Shown: positions 9,421-17,648, counted from the first letter of the stretch. The stretch is DNA of 64,000 bases from an uncultured Ruminococcus sp. (GCA_902798755.1 CADBYC010000024.1:62001-126000), one strand, 5' to 3'. Numbers and translations are program-made. Notes: a model not told the origin generated them from the sequence alone.

Positions 9421-9660
9421 GAGTCAGGAGTTAGGAGTTAGGTAAGCGCTGATTAATTACTATGTCATTGCGAGGGCTTTAGCCCGTGGCAATCCCACAA
9501 AGAGAGAATCCGACGTTTCTGTCCCTCCAAGAGCGTAGCGATTGGCTAAGCGCCACTGCTGGGATTCCCACGGTCGCTTAGTCGCTCCCTCGGAATGACA
9601 ATGGATATGAAAGTAGCATTAATCAGTATTTACTTAGAAGCTAGAAGTTAGGAGTTAGGA
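9421..9660. repeat. Nested intergenic repeat: heptamers around a TIR element around a GTCATT palindrome
   Basis: Fills the 307-bp gap. Outermost are AGTTAGG heptamers at both ends. Inside them are inverted ends resembling TAAGTAAACGCTGATTAATGC (left near 9442-9460, right near 9615-9640). Inside those is the GTCATTGCGAGGG...CCCTCGGAATGAC palindrome (9464-9599). Within that sits the CAAGAGCG...GATTGGCTAAGCGCCACTGCTGG module (about 9529-9561), also found at 29630-29740 and 56630-56740. Apart from these repeats I see no gene. Confidence 0.7.
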
Positions 9661-9711
9661 GTATATCATTGATTGTACCATAAATATTTTATGATAACAA
9701 CTCCTGACAGG

Positions 9712-10398
9712 TCAGACTCCGTATTTGATCTTGATACGACGCAGTTTATTGCCGACGGGCTTTTGCAGGAGCAAAAGGAAGATCACGTTCGACACGGCGT
9801 ACAGCGCGGTGAACGGGATCGCCGAGACGGTCGCCGAAAGATAGAGCTTCCAGTCAAAGCCGCCCGCGTACCACAGCACCGTCCAGATATCCATGATGAA
9901 CGAGTACGCGATACCCGCCAAAGCTCCGTAGAGGATCATCAGCCATTTGTGACGTAACAGGACTTTTGACAGATAGCCCGCGAACAGCCCGATCAGCCCG
10001 AAGCCGAGCATCTGGAACGGCGTCCACGGCCCCTGTCCGAAGTAGATGTTGGAGATCAGCACGCTGAGCGCCCCGCAGAGAAAGCCCGCTTCCGCGCCGA
10101 GGTAGACGGCGGTCATCACGCAGATCGCCGTGATGGGCTTGAACAGCGGGATAAACCGCCCGAACACCGCCAGAGCGGTCATGATCGCCGTGATGACCAT
10201 GCGCCGCGAGCCGATGTTCCTATGCTCAAAGCCCGTCATGAACAGCAAGAGAGCGAGCACGGCGATCCCGAGGGAGATGATCAGATACCGCTGACCGTCA
10301 AAGATCAGGGCGCTGAGCGCGACGGCGGCGGGGATCAGGACGAAGGGGATCGCGTAGCGCAGGAAGGTGCGCAGTCGGGGGCTTTTGATCGCGATCAC
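9712..10398 (-). CDS. ECF transporter S (substrate-binding) component, predicted cobalamin
   Basis: 228 aa with about six hydrophobic helices and basic ends, as in S components of energy-coupling factor transporters. The central segment AVYLGAEAGFLCGALSVLIS matches the ECF-S core. The ATG overlaps the ATPase gene stop by four bases, so it belongs to the ecfT-ecfA-S unit. S components bind the vitamin and topple in the membrane when driven by EcfT/EcfA. Substrate is inferred as cobalamin because the same strand upstream carries intrinsic-factor-like proteins and a cobalamin riboswitch; the sequence alone does not prove it. Confidence 0.8.
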   Translation of the reverse strand: MIAIKSPRLRTFLRYAIPFVLIPAAVALSALIFDGQRYLIISLGIAVLALLLFMTGFEHRNIGSRRMVITAIMTALAVFGRFIPLFKPITAICVMTAVYLGAEAGFLCGALSVLISNIYFGQGPWTPFQMLGFGLIGLFAGYLSKVLLRHKWLMILYGALAGIAYSFIMDIWTVLWYAGGFDWKLYLSATVSAIPFTALYAVSNVIFLLLLQKPVGNKLRRIKIKYGV

Positions 10399-12020
10399 CT
10401 CATGCCTCCGTTCTCTTCGATCAGCCTTGCGGCTCGGTGGGCGGTGTACGCGCCGTCATAGCGGGCGCGCGTGATGCGTGAGGCGGCGGTGGTATAAAAG
10501 CGGTTGCCGCTCAAAAAGCGCTCGGTCGTATCGGCCGCCGCGATCCTGCCCTGAGCGAAGAGGGCACAGCGGTCGGCGCACAGGGCGGCGAACTCCGTAT
10601 CATGGGTGATCAGCAGGACGGTCACGCCGTCGCTTTTCAGTTGACCGATGACCTGTATCAACAGCGCTTTCGCGTTCGCGTCCAAGCCCTTTGACGGCTC
10701 GTCCATGATCAGCAGGCGCGGGTCGGTGGACAGCGCCTTGCACAGGGCGACCAACTGCCGCTCGCCGCCCGAGAGATCGTAGGGGTGGCGAGCGGATAGG
10801 GGAGAGAGGTCAAAGGGCAGGCTGTCGAGGATATGCTCACAGCCCTTGAGCTCCTCTTTCACGGTTTCACGGATAAAGACGCTCTCCGCGTCCTGAGGGA
10901 GCAGGCTGAGATTGTGTTGATACAGCGAGCCGTTTTTGTAGTCCTTGAGCGGCTTTGAGAAAAGCGCGACTTTTCCGTAATAGGGCTTTCTCAGCCCTGC
11001 CGCGACAGCCGCCATGGTGCTCTTGCCCGCGCCGTTCGCGCCTAAAAGGGCGAACACCTCGCCGCTGTACACGGTCAGGTCAAGGTCGCTGAGGATATCC
11101 GCGCCGTTTCTGTCGTAGCGGAAGCGGATATTTTTCATCGACAGGGCGATCTCGTTCTTGTCTGACGGCTTCGGCTCGCTTAATGACCGCACCGAGTTGC
11201 CGTAGCGCGCGATAAAGCGCTGACCCTCTCTGACGGTCAAAGGGATCTCGCCCCTGCCGCTGACCTGATGGAAGATACGCGCCGCCGTGGGCAGGAAGGA
11301 GGTATACGGGCTGTCACAGCCGATGCTTTCGGCGACCTTGCGGGGTATATCGTCAAATGTGAGCTGTCCGTGATCGAGAATGATAACGCGGTCGGAGAGC
11401 GGGAAAAGCTCCTCTGTGCGGTGCTCGCAGATCAGCACCGTCACGCCCGTCTCGCGGTTGAGGCGGTGGATCGTGTCGATGAACCGCGCCGCCGCGATGG
11501 GGTCGAGCTGGGCGGTCGGCTCGTCGAGCAATAGCAGCTCGGGGTCGGCGGCCATCACCGCCGCAAGGTTCAAAAGCTGTTTTTCGCCGCCCGAGAGGGT
11601 CGAGGTGTCGCGCTCCATCAGCGGCTCAAGGTCGAAGTACGCCGCCGTTTCGCCGACGCGGCGGGCGATGTCCGCGCGCTTGTATCCGAGGTTTTCGAGG
11701 GTGAACGCCAGCTCGTGCCACACCTTGTCGGTGACGAGCTGTTCGTCGGGATTCTGCGCGACGTAGCCGATCCTTCGCGCCGAGTCGCGCGGGCTGAGCT
11801 TGGTGATCTCTTCGCCGTCAAAGAGGGCTGTGCCCGTGATGTTGCCGTTTTGGCGCAGCTCGGGCTTTAAGAGCCTGAGCAGGGTGCTTTTGCCCGAGCC
11901 TGTCGCGCCCATCAGGGTGACGAACGCGCCGCTCTCTATCGTAAGGCTGATATCCGACAGCGCTTTTGTATAGCCGTTCGGATAAGTGAAGCTCAGGTTT
12001 TTGAGAGTAACAAGCGCCAT
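10395..12020 (-). CDS. ECF transporter ATPase, two ATP-binding domains fused
   Basis: 541 aa holding two ABC domains in one chain, replacing the usual EcfA1/EcfA2 pair. Domain 1 has Walker A GATGSGKST (residues 38-46), signature LSGGEKQ and Walker B LLLLDEPTAQLD. Domain 2 has GANGAGKST, LSGGERQ and LLIMDEPSKGLD. It hydrolyses ATP on the inner membrane face to drive vitamin uptake. The ATG at 12020 has AAAGGAGG seven bases upstream and begins MALVTLKNLSFTYPNG, a normal ABC start; a longer frame to 12098 lies inside ecfT and is rejected. It overlaps ecfT by 28 bp and the S gene by 4 bp, so the three are translationally coupled. Confidence 0.9.
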   Translation of the reverse strand: MALVTLKNLSFTYPNGYTKALSDISLTIESGAFVTLMGATGSGKSTLLRLLKPELRQNGNITGTALFDGEEITKLSPRDSARRIGYVAQNPDEQLVTDKVWHELAFTLENLGYKRADIARRVGETAAYFDLEPLMERDTSTLSGGEKQLLNLAAVMAADPELLLLDEPTAQLDPIAAARFIDTIHRLNRETGVTVLICEHRTEELFPLSDRVIILDHGQLTFDDIPRKVAESIGCDSPYTSFLPTAARIFHQVSGRGEIPLTVREGQRFIARYGNSVRSLSEPKPSDKNEIALSMKNIRFRYDRNGADILSDLDLTVYSGEVFALLGANGAGKSTMAAVAAGLRKPYYGKVALFSKPLKDYKNGSLYQHNLSLLPQDAESVFIRETVKEELKGCEHILDSLPFDLSPLSARHPYDLSGGERQLVALCKALSTDPRLLIMDEPSKGLDANAKALLIQVIGQLKSDGVTVLLITHDTEFAALCADRCALFAQGRIAAADTTERFLSGNRFYTTAASRITRARYDGAYTAHRAARLIEENGGMR

Positions 12021-12859
12021 CGTATCGCCTCCTTTATGTTGATGATCAGCGGCAGAACGCTCAGCAGGGTGAACGCCGCCGCGCCCGCGAGCCCCCACGG
12101 GGAGAATAACCGCATGTCAAACTCGGGGTAGTAGACCGCCTTGCTCTGCCATATGCCCGCTGCCGTCAGCGCCGTCAGCGACAGGCAGACAAGGATAAAA
12201 AGGACGTCGGCGGCGTGGACACGGTAGACGGCGTAGGATGTGCGCCTGCCGCTGTTGTAGCCGCGCGACTCCATGCTCTCGGCGGTGACGATACCGTTCT
12301 CGAGCGTCCACGTGATGAGGATACTCAGCACCCTCGCCCTGCCGCGGACGGCGTCGATCAGGTTGCCGTCGTCATAGAGCCCGAGCGCTTTTTGGCTGTC
12401 CTGTATCCTGCGCCAACGTACGCGCAGCAGCGACACAAAGCGCAGGGTCATGGATAAGAGCAGCGCGAGCTTCGGCGAGAACCTCCCGAAGAGGTAGAGC
12501 ACCTTGTCGCTCGTCAGGGCTTTTGACAGATCGCGCAGGCGGTAGAGCGCGGAGGTCAGCATCATCGCCGCGGATAAGCCGTAGAGGGTCGCTTCTAAGG
12601 TGACGGGGTTGCCGTTGAAATAAAACAGCACCGTCAGCCCCTTGTGTACGAAAATGGGGTTCAGCGCCGCCGCGACGACGAAAACCGCGAGGGAGAACAG
12701 GTGGTTTTTGCGGTTCGCCGTATGGGTGAGTACGGCGCTGAGGACTGAGGTGACCAGCGCGATACACAGCAAAAACGGGTTCATCGAGAACATCGTGACC
12801 GCCAGTATGCAGACATAGTACACGGTGACGGCGAAAGGATTCAGTTGTGTAAAGCGCAT
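11993..12859 (-). CDS. ecfT: ECF transporter transmembrane component EcfT
   Basis: 288 aa integral membrane protein with four to six hydrophobic segments and the long cytoplasmic coupling region of EcfT. The segment ESMESRGYNSGRRTSY carries the conserved coupling-helix motif that contacts the ATPases. It follows the surface-protein genes after a repeat-filled gap of about 220 bp, and overlaps the ATPase gene. Together with that ATPase and the S component it makes a dedicated (group I-like) ECF transporter, since all parts are encoded together. Confidence 0.88.
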   Translation of the reverse strand: MRFTQLNPFAVTVYYVCILAVTMFSMNPFLLCIALVTSVLSAVLTHTANRKNHLFSLAVFVVAAALNPIFVHKGLTVLFYFNGNPVTLEATLYGLSAAMMLTSALYRLRDLSKALTSDKVLYLFGRFSPKLALLLSMTLRFVSLLRVRWRRIQDSQKALGLYDDGNLIDAVRGRARVLSILITWTLENGIVTAESMESRGYNSGRRTSYAVYRVHAADVLFILVCLSLTALTAAGIWQSKAVYYPEFDMRLFSPWGLAGAAAFTLLSVLPLIINIKEAIRWRLLLSKT

Positions 12860-12880
12860 GAGGACACCTTCTTTCTGTGT

Positions 12881-13087
12881 GAAGTTAGGAGCTTTTGTTA
12901 GTGAGGAGTTAGGAGTTAGGAGTGAGAAGTTTCGGGAAACACTTCGTGTTTTAGATTTGTATAACGTCAGATATCGACTGTATTTACAATACTAAAGATC
13001 GGGTGCGGGCGGAGCTCGCCATTAACTCCTAACTCCTCACTTCTCACTCCTAACTCAAAAAAGCTCCTAACTCCTAACTCCTAACTG
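12881..13087. repeat. Heptamer-bracketed intergenic element, copy 5
   Basis: AGTTAGG/AGTGAGG heptamers left, CCTAACT runs right, enclosing a GGGAAACACTTCGTGTTTTAG hairpin module and a GGGTGCGGGC-gga-GCTCGCC hairpin. Close to copy 6 (18843-19091), which shares the AGATTTGTATAACG stretch. Lies inside the presumed B12 operon and extends into the stop region of the 13081 gene. Confidence 0.75.
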
Positions 13088-14964
13088 TCAGAAAGGTCTT
13101 TTCCGATATCGGTGGTGTAGAGCCATTCGATCTTGTCGCCGTTGCTGACGTGGTAGCTCTCGCACCCTACGTCGGGGAATTCTCCGTTGACGCGGTACAT
13201 CCAGCCCGACAACTCGCCATAGTCAAATTCGTACAGGCTGTTGATGCCCGCGATATACGCCGCGCCCTTTGCGCCGCGGTTGTCAAGCATGATGTTATAC
13301 GCGCTTGCCGCCTGCATCAGGATATCGTATACCGTGTCGCCCTCGTCGGCGTTAAATGCGGTCGTATCGAGAATAACGCCGTCGTCCGGGATGTAATAGT
13401 TCGCCTTTTCACGCCCCTTGACGGTGTTGCATCGGATCGACAGGGTGACGCTCAGCTCGCCGCCCGTTTTGGCAGGTTGATGAAAACTGTCTTTGCTCTG
13501 AAAATCGGTCAGCAGAATGAACAGGATACCCGCAAGGGCGATGATTCCGACGGCGATATAGTGCTTTTTGTTGCGCTTTTTCAAGAGGAACAGCACGGCG
13601 CATACCGCGCCTGCCGCGAGGATCACGGCGAGGATCGCGTAGGGCTTGTAGCCGCCCTTGCCGCCGGCCTGATCGGCGGTCGCCCTGACATAGTCGGCGG
13701 TCGCCGAGGGCTGAAAGCCGCCGTAGGTGGGCTTTGCGGCAGAGACCGTGCTTTGCTCCGACGGCTGTGTTTCTTCTACGCTGACGGTCATTTTCTCGCC
13801 TGTGGCGGTGGTCGCTTCGATGAACCGCTGACCGTTGATGACGATGATACGGTTGCCGTTTTCGTCCGTCTGCGGAGCGGTATCCGAGCCGCCCGCGGTT
13901 TGATCGTCGGCGTTCGTACCCCTGTTGTCGGAATGGGCGTTATTGTTTGTGTCAGTGTTGTTATTACCGCGGCTTTGACTGCCGCCCGAGCCGCCCTGCC
14001 GAGGGGTGTTGTCGGCGGGTGCGGAATGGTTCGCGTGATCGAGGACATAGAGCGGAGATTGACCGTAGCAGTACCGCTTGTATGCCGTGAAAGCGCAGAA
14101 CGCCTCTAAGGTGGCGTTCACATTGGAGCTGTCGGTATGGGCAAAGCTGCCGTCAGAGCAGCGGTAGGACATCAGCGCGTTCATGACCGAGCCGCCGCTT
14201 TTGATGAACCTGCCGTCCGTCTGCGCGTCGATCCCCAGCGACGACAGGGCTATGACGACCTGCGCCGCGCTCTCGCTGTTCTCAGCGCCCATCGTCTTGA
14301 AGCCGCCCGACTCGAGCTGCATCTCGGAGAGCCTGTCGAGCGCTCTGTCCACGGCGTAGGCGACGTCCGACCTGCCTGTATGGGGCGCGAGGGCTTGCAG
14401 GGTCATGGCGGTCACGTCCGCGTCGCCGTAAGCGCCCATGACTGCCCACCCGCCGTCGTCCTTTTGCCACGACAGGATCTCGGACACCAGTCCGTCTGTG
14501 CTGTACAGCGCGCTGTCGTAGCCGTTGTTGAGCAGATGAAGCCCGAAAACAAGGCTCATGATACCTTGTCCGCCGATCGCTTCGTCAGCCGTGTCGGCAA
14601 TATAGCGGTCGGTACTGCCCGAAGCGGACAGGGCAAGGGCGAATTTCTCGCGCGTGGAGGCGGCGTAGACCTCGTGCGTATCAAGGTAGCTCAGCAGCGC
14701 GCTTTCGTAGCGCGAAAGGTCATAGCTTCCCGACTGGGAGAGGGCGACGGCGTAGAACTCGGCGGTCACGCCCGCGTTGTCGGGCAGGTAGCCGTCGGCA
14801 AAGCTCTGGTTACTGCTATAGCCGTTATATGCGACGATACCGTCGCACAGGCTCTGCACCTGAGCGACGGTATAGGTCTGATAGCTTTCCGCGCGCGCCG
14901 ATACAGCCGCCGTGAAAAGCAGCGGCAGGCTCAGCAACAGGGCGATCAGCTTATTTCTTCGCAT
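13081..14964 (-). CDS. Intrinsic-factor/transcobalamin-like surface protein: alpha-toroid, membrane hairpin, beta domain
   Basis: 627 aa. Residues 1-25 form a signal peptide ending ARA. Residues about 30-310 hold repeats of the prenyltransferase/squalene-cyclase alpha-toroid type, e.g. WQKDDGGWAVMGAYGDADVT and LESGGFKTMG. A Ser/Asn/Asp-rich linker follows (about 315-430). Two adjacent hydrophobic segments (about 440-485) carry KKRNKKH between them. The last 130 residues form a DUF4430-like domain (GWMYRVNGEFPDVGCESYHV). Toroid plus DUF4430 are the alpha and beta halves of vertebrate B12 carriers; the membrane hairpin would put both halves outside. Start overlaps the upstream gene by 14 bp. 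Role in B12 capture is inferred from domains, riboswitch and ECF genes. Alternative: surface capture of another hydrophobic ligand. Confidence 0.8.
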   Translation of the reverse strand: MRRNKLIALLLSLPLLFTAAVSARAESYQTYTVAQVQSLCDGIVAYNGYSSNQSFADGYLPDNAGVTAEFYAVALSQSGSYDLSRYESALLSYLDTHEVYAASTREKFALALSASGSTDRYIADTADEAIGGQGIMSLVFGLHLLNNGYDSALYSTDGLVSEILSWQKDDGGWAVMGAYGDADVTAMTLQALAPHTGRSDVAYAVDRALDRLSEMQLESGGFKTMGAENSESAAQVVIALSSLGIDAQTDGRFIKSGGSVMNALMSYRCSDGSFAHTDSSNVNATLEAFCAFTAYKRYCYGQSPLYVLDHANHSAPADNTPRQGGSGGSQSRGNNNTDTNNNAHSDNRGTNADDQTAGGSDTAPQTDENGNRIIVINGQRFIEATTATGEKMTVSVEETQPSEQSTVSAAKPTYGGFQPSATADYVRATADQAGGKGGYKPYAILAVILAAGAVCAVLFLLKKRNKKHYIAVGIIALAGILFILLTDFQSKDSFHQPAKTGGELSVTLSIRCNTVKGREKANYYIPDDGVILDTTAFNADEGDTVYDILMQAASAYNIMLDNRGAKGAAYIAGINSLYEFDYGELSGWMYRVNGEFPDVGCESYHVSNGDKIEWLYTTDIGKDLSDS

Positions 14965-15937
14965 AATGCTTTTTATAGATAGAGGTCGTGCCGATGATAC
15001 CGCACAGGCACAGACCCGCGATCATGACCCACAGCCACAGATGGGTGTTGTCGCCTGTCTTGGCGGTCGCGGAAGAGGAAGTGGCGCTGGTCTTGGTGGC
15101 GCTGTCCTTGGTCGCTACGGTAGGCGCGACGGTGGGAGCGACGGTCGCTTCTGCCTGAGTCGGCTCGTCGATAACGGCGGGCGCGTCGGTAGGCGTTTGG
15201 TCGGGGGTCGCCTTATCTTTGCCGATCGATTTCAGAATACAGATCGGGGGGACGATACGCGTATCCTTAACCTGAGCGCTGATCAGTCTCTCATAGCCGT
15301 TGGGATCGCCGTAGCCGTAGAAGAAAGAGGCCTTGCCTTCCTCATTGGTAACAACTTTGTTCGGGTTGCCGTCAACGGTGATCTCCGCGCCGGAAACAGG
15401 CTCGGTATAGGGCTTGCCTTCCTGATCAAAGCCGGTCTTCATCATCGTCAGCTCAACGCCGATCGACGTGCTCTCGTCTTCGATATACTGCGGTTCAAAA
15501 TAGGTGTATACATCGCTGAATTTCTTTGTATCGGTATAGATGAACGCGACGACATAGTCGTCCGCTTTGACGGGATCGGTCATGCTCCACGCAAAGGCGT
15601 TGTTCACCAGATAGCCGTAGCTGCCGCCGTTCGCAACGCCCCACAGCTTCATCAGGGAGAGTCCCCACTGGGTCATCTCGGTGGCGTAGCCTGCTTTCGC
15701 GCCGCCGTTGTAGAACTGCTCGTGAGCGGCATACAGCGCGTCGTTGACGGTGAGCGCGCCGTCGTTGTCGATATCGGTGACGGTCACGGTCTTATACGGA
15801 ACCGCAAACTGACTCTTTTCATCAATGATGGTGACATGCACATCGACGCTGTCAGGCGCTTCTTCGGCGGATACGAACAGCATACCGACGGACAGTACCA
15901 GCAGTACGGATAACAATAATGCAATAATCTTTTTCAT
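14951..15937 (-). CDS. DUF4430-like cell-surface protein, membrane anchored
   Basis: 328 aa. Signal peptide (KKIIALLLSVLLVLSVGMLF, cleavage near VSAEE), then a domain with TVTDIDNDGALTVNDALYAA and YGYLVNNAFAWSMTDPVKAD, which resembles the DUF4430 beta domain of the next gene. A second Ig/carboxypeptidase-regulatory-like beta segment follows (PVSGAEITVDGNPNKVVTNE). Then a Thr/Ala/Pro-rich stalk with TVAPTVAPTVA repeats, a membrane helix near 300-320 and a basic tail. First gene after the cobalamin riboswitch. Likely displays a ligand-binding domain outside the membrane to work with the toroid protein; this is inference. Confidence 0.75.
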   Translation of the reverse strand: MKKIIALLLSVLLVLSVGMLFVSAEEAPDSVDVHVTIIDEKSQFAVPYKTVTVTDIDNDGALTVNDALYAAHEQFYNGGAKAGYATEMTQWGLSLMKLWGVANGGSYGYLVNNAFAWSMTDPVKADDYVVAFIYTDTKKFSDVYTYFEPQYIEDESTSIGVELTMMKTGFDQEGKPYTEPVSGAEITVDGNPNKVVTNEEGKASFFYGYGDPNGYERLISAQVKDTRIVPPICILKSIGKDKATPDQTPTDAPAVIDEPTQAEATVAPTVAPTVATKDSATKTSATSSSATAKTGDNTHLWLWVMIAGLCLCGIIGTTSIYKKHYAKK

Positions 15938-16082
15938 TTTTGTACCTCACTTCAAAAAGATTCATTTATATTTCACCCATTGGGCGGAAATAACGTGATA
16001 AGGGGCAGATCGTGCGCATTGGCAAAAGGATGATAGGAAACGGTTTCGTAGGGACGATTGGTGGTTGTCCGCAGAATGATGG

Positions 16083-16165
16083 GCATAGAATCAGGCGGAA
16101 ACCTCAGATAGAGGGAAAAGCATCTGCGATGCCGGACGAGCAATGCTCGTCCCTACGGCAGTGTG
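16083..16165. repeat. GGACGAGCAATGCTCGTCC palindrome element in the B12 leader
   Basis: Contains the palindrome GGACGAGCAATGCTCGTCC followed by CTACGGCAG (about 16134-16159). Lies between the riboswitch terminator and the first gene, so it is part of that mRNA leader. Same family as 20738, 21895, 29800, 33184, 36267 and 56546. Confidence 0.65.
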
Positions 16166-16212
16166 AGACGCCCTTTCCGTCGCTTGTAATTTGGCAAACA
16201 AGTAAGCGCGCC

Positions 16213-16246
16213 GCAAATAAAAAAGCTCTTTCATACGAAAGAGCGC
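16213..16246 (-). terminator. Riboswitch-controlled intrinsic terminator
   Basis: Minus strand: GCTCTTTC-gtat-GAAAGAGC followed by TTTTTTATTT, about 65-100 nt downstream of the cobalamin aptamer and about 280 nt before the first gene. Between aptamer and terminator, CCTGCC (aptamer 3' end) can pair with GGCAGG (16294-16299), and GGCTTCCCGCC forms another hairpin, giving material for alternative folds. Confidence 0.75.
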
Positions 16247-16310
16247 GATGATAAAGCATAAGGCGGGAAGCCTTATACTGTATTCGCACGCTTCCTGCCA
16301 AAGTGGCTTA

Positions 16311-16468
16311 GTTGGATACGGCAGGTCTCCCGGCTGATGAGGAAGCGCAAGGCGCACGGACGGGAACCTTCTCGGAATGCTCCAATGGTATCTTCCCATC
16401 CTCTGCTCAATCACGGTAGTGGCGGCTGCTCCGGATTCGAACCGGATTCCCTATTAATCTAATCAGTT
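16311..16468 (-). promoter_or_regulatory. Cobalamin riboswitch
   Basis: On the minus strand the sequence GGGAATCCGGTTCGAATCCG, then GCCGCCACTACCGTG, then CCTCATCAGCCGGGAGACCTGCC at the 3' end follows the order and core of the B12-box aptamer (GGGAA..GGT..AATCC, CCCGC-like, AGTC-GGAGACCTGCC). It is followed by an intrinsic terminator and the B12-type surface and transport genes, so B12 should switch the operon off by premature termination. The GGTTCGAATCC motif alone could be mistaken for a tRNA arm, but no tRNA folds here. Exact ends are approximate. Confidence 0.85.
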
Positions 16469-16521
16469 CAGTAACAGCGAGTTTTGCTCAGTGTACAACG
16501 TTTCAAACCGTATCCGTATTC

Positions 16522-16679
16522 ATACTAATCCTTAATAAAAACCTTTATCATCTATTGCGCTAAATTCCGCATAGCTTTGTTGAGCTCCTTGACAGGCGCC
16601 AGCCTGCCTGCGTCACTCGCCTCGCTCTGCGAAATTTATCACTAATATCTGATTAAATCTTTTTATCAAGGATTAGTAT
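16522..16679. mobile_element. MITE-like element, copy A (158 bp)
   Basis: Inverted ends ATACTAATCCTTAATAAAAA and TTTTTATCAAGGATTAGTAT (20 bp, one mismatch). No ORF. Interior includes TGACAGGCGCCAGCCTG. In reverse orientation to the copy at 56276 and about 50 bp upstream of the riboswitch. A TA target duplication is possible but not proven. Confidence 0.75.
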
Positions 16680-16746
16680 CATTTGTCCTTACCCATTATA
16701 CATGAGTGCGTGAGCGATTGCAACCGTCAAAAGGTTACAATAATGT

Positions 16747-16781
16747 CAAAGAAAAGCCCTGTTTTTCAGTGAAAACAGGGC
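16747..16781 (-). terminator. Terminator of the dCMP deaminase gene
   Basis: Minus strand: GCCCTGTTTT-cactg-AAAAACAGGGC followed by TTTTCTTT, directly after the stop codon. Confidence 0.8.
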
Positions 16782-16787
16782 ATGGGG

Positions 16788-17276
16788 TCACTTGTTCCGA
16801 TTGAAGTCGATGGTGATGGTGTCGCGGTGGAGGTTGAGCTGAGTGGTGCGGATCCCCGCGGCGGTCAGCATCTTCTTGGAGGCGATGGTCTCGGGGGTGT
16901 CGGCGTACTTGTCATAGAGGTACACGATCTCTGAGATACCGCTCTGAATGATCGCCTTGGCGCACTCGTTGCAGGGGAAGAGGTCAACGTAGAGCCGCGC
17001 GCCCTCGAGCGACTTGCCGTGCGCGTTGAGGATGGCGTTGAGCTCCGCGTGGACGACGTACCTGTACTTGGTGTCCTCGCCCTCTCTGTCCCACGAGAAG
17101 GTGTCATCGGAACAGCCGTAGGGGAAGCCGTTGTAGCCTGTGCTCAAAATCCGCTTGCTCTTGTTAACGATGCACGCGCCTACCTGCGTGTTAGGGTCCT
17201 TGGAGCGCTTGGCGGCGAGGATCGCCACGCCCATGAAGTATTCGTCCCATGAGATATAGTCTTCTCTTTTCATCAT
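16788..17276 (-). CDS. dCMP deaminase (ComEB-like)
   Basis: 162 aa cytidine deaminase-fold enzyme. Zinc and catalytic residues are visible: His76-Ala77-Glu78 (VVHAELNAI) and Cys102/Cys105 in FPCNECAKAI. Deaminates dCMP to dUMP, feeding thymidylate synthesis. Length and the N-terminal segment SWDEYFMGVAILAAKRSKDP fit the dCMP/ComEB family. Start codon MMKREDY with AGGAGGTC upstream; either of two adjacent Met codons could serve. Stands alone between a terminator and the AbrB gene. Confidence 0.92.
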   Translation of the reverse strand: MMKREDYISWDEYFMGVAILAAKRSKDPNTQVGACIVNKSKRILSTGYNGFPYGCSDDTFSWDREGEDTKYRYVVHAELNAILNAHGKSLEGARLYVDLFPCNECAKAIIQSGISEIVYLYDKYADTPETIASKKMLTAAGIRTTQLNLHRDTITIDFNRNK

Positions 17277-17338
17277 GACCTCCTGTAGGTATATTTAGTG
17301 TCGGCTGAGAGTATATTGATGGTGAGCGGATAGAGGCT

Positions 17339-17581
17339 TTACGCCTTCTTCAGCTCGTTCAGGCAATTTCGGCAGACGGTCTTGCCCTTGAAGTCGGCGA
17401 GCTCCTCGCTGCTTTGGCAGAAGATACAGCTCATGCCGTATTTCTTGAGCACGATCGCGTCGGGCTCGGTGAAGAGCTCGATCGTGTCGTCGGTGTGCAA
17501 GTCGTATTTCGTGCGCAGGGGCTTCGGGATCACGACGCGCCCTAACTTATCGATCTTACATAAAAATCCTGCGGGTTTCAT
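17339..17581 (-). CDS. AbrB/SpoVT-type regulator with zinc-ribbon tail
   Basis: 80 aa. Residues 1-48 are a swapped-hairpin AbrB DNA-binding domain (KIDKLGRVVIPKPLRTKYDL). Residues 50-75 add four cysteines (Cys52, Cys55, Cys70, Cys73) in a CxxC...CxxC arrangement, a probable zinc ribbon. AbrB-type proteins are dimeric transition-state or sporulation regulators. A strong promoter and two direct copies of GATATCGCGG (17596-17605, 17609-17618) lie in its leader, a possible operator for self-control. Targets unknown. Confidence 0.85.
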   Translation of the reverse strand: MKPAGFLCKIDKLGRVVIPKPLRTKYDLHTDDTIELFTEPDAIVLKKYGMSCIFCQSSEELADFKGKTVCRNCLNELKKA

Positions 17582-17595
17582 GGTATTTCCTTTCT

Positions 17596-17618
17596 GATAT
17601 CGCGGACGGATATCGCGG
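17596..17618. promoter_or_regulatory. Direct repeat GATATCGCGG x2, possible AbrB-type operator
   Basis: Two identical decamers spaced by three bases (13-bp period) between the promoter at 17649 and the regulator start at 17581. Position suggests autoregulation; not shown. Confidence 0.4.
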
Positions 17619-17648
17619 TTTCTGTTTGGTAAAGAATCTTATGACAAA

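Noticed and set aside
16428..16452. GGTTCGAATCC on the minus strand, like a tRNA T arm
   Set aside because: No acceptor stem or anticodon arm fits; the bases match the first core of the cobalamin aptamer.
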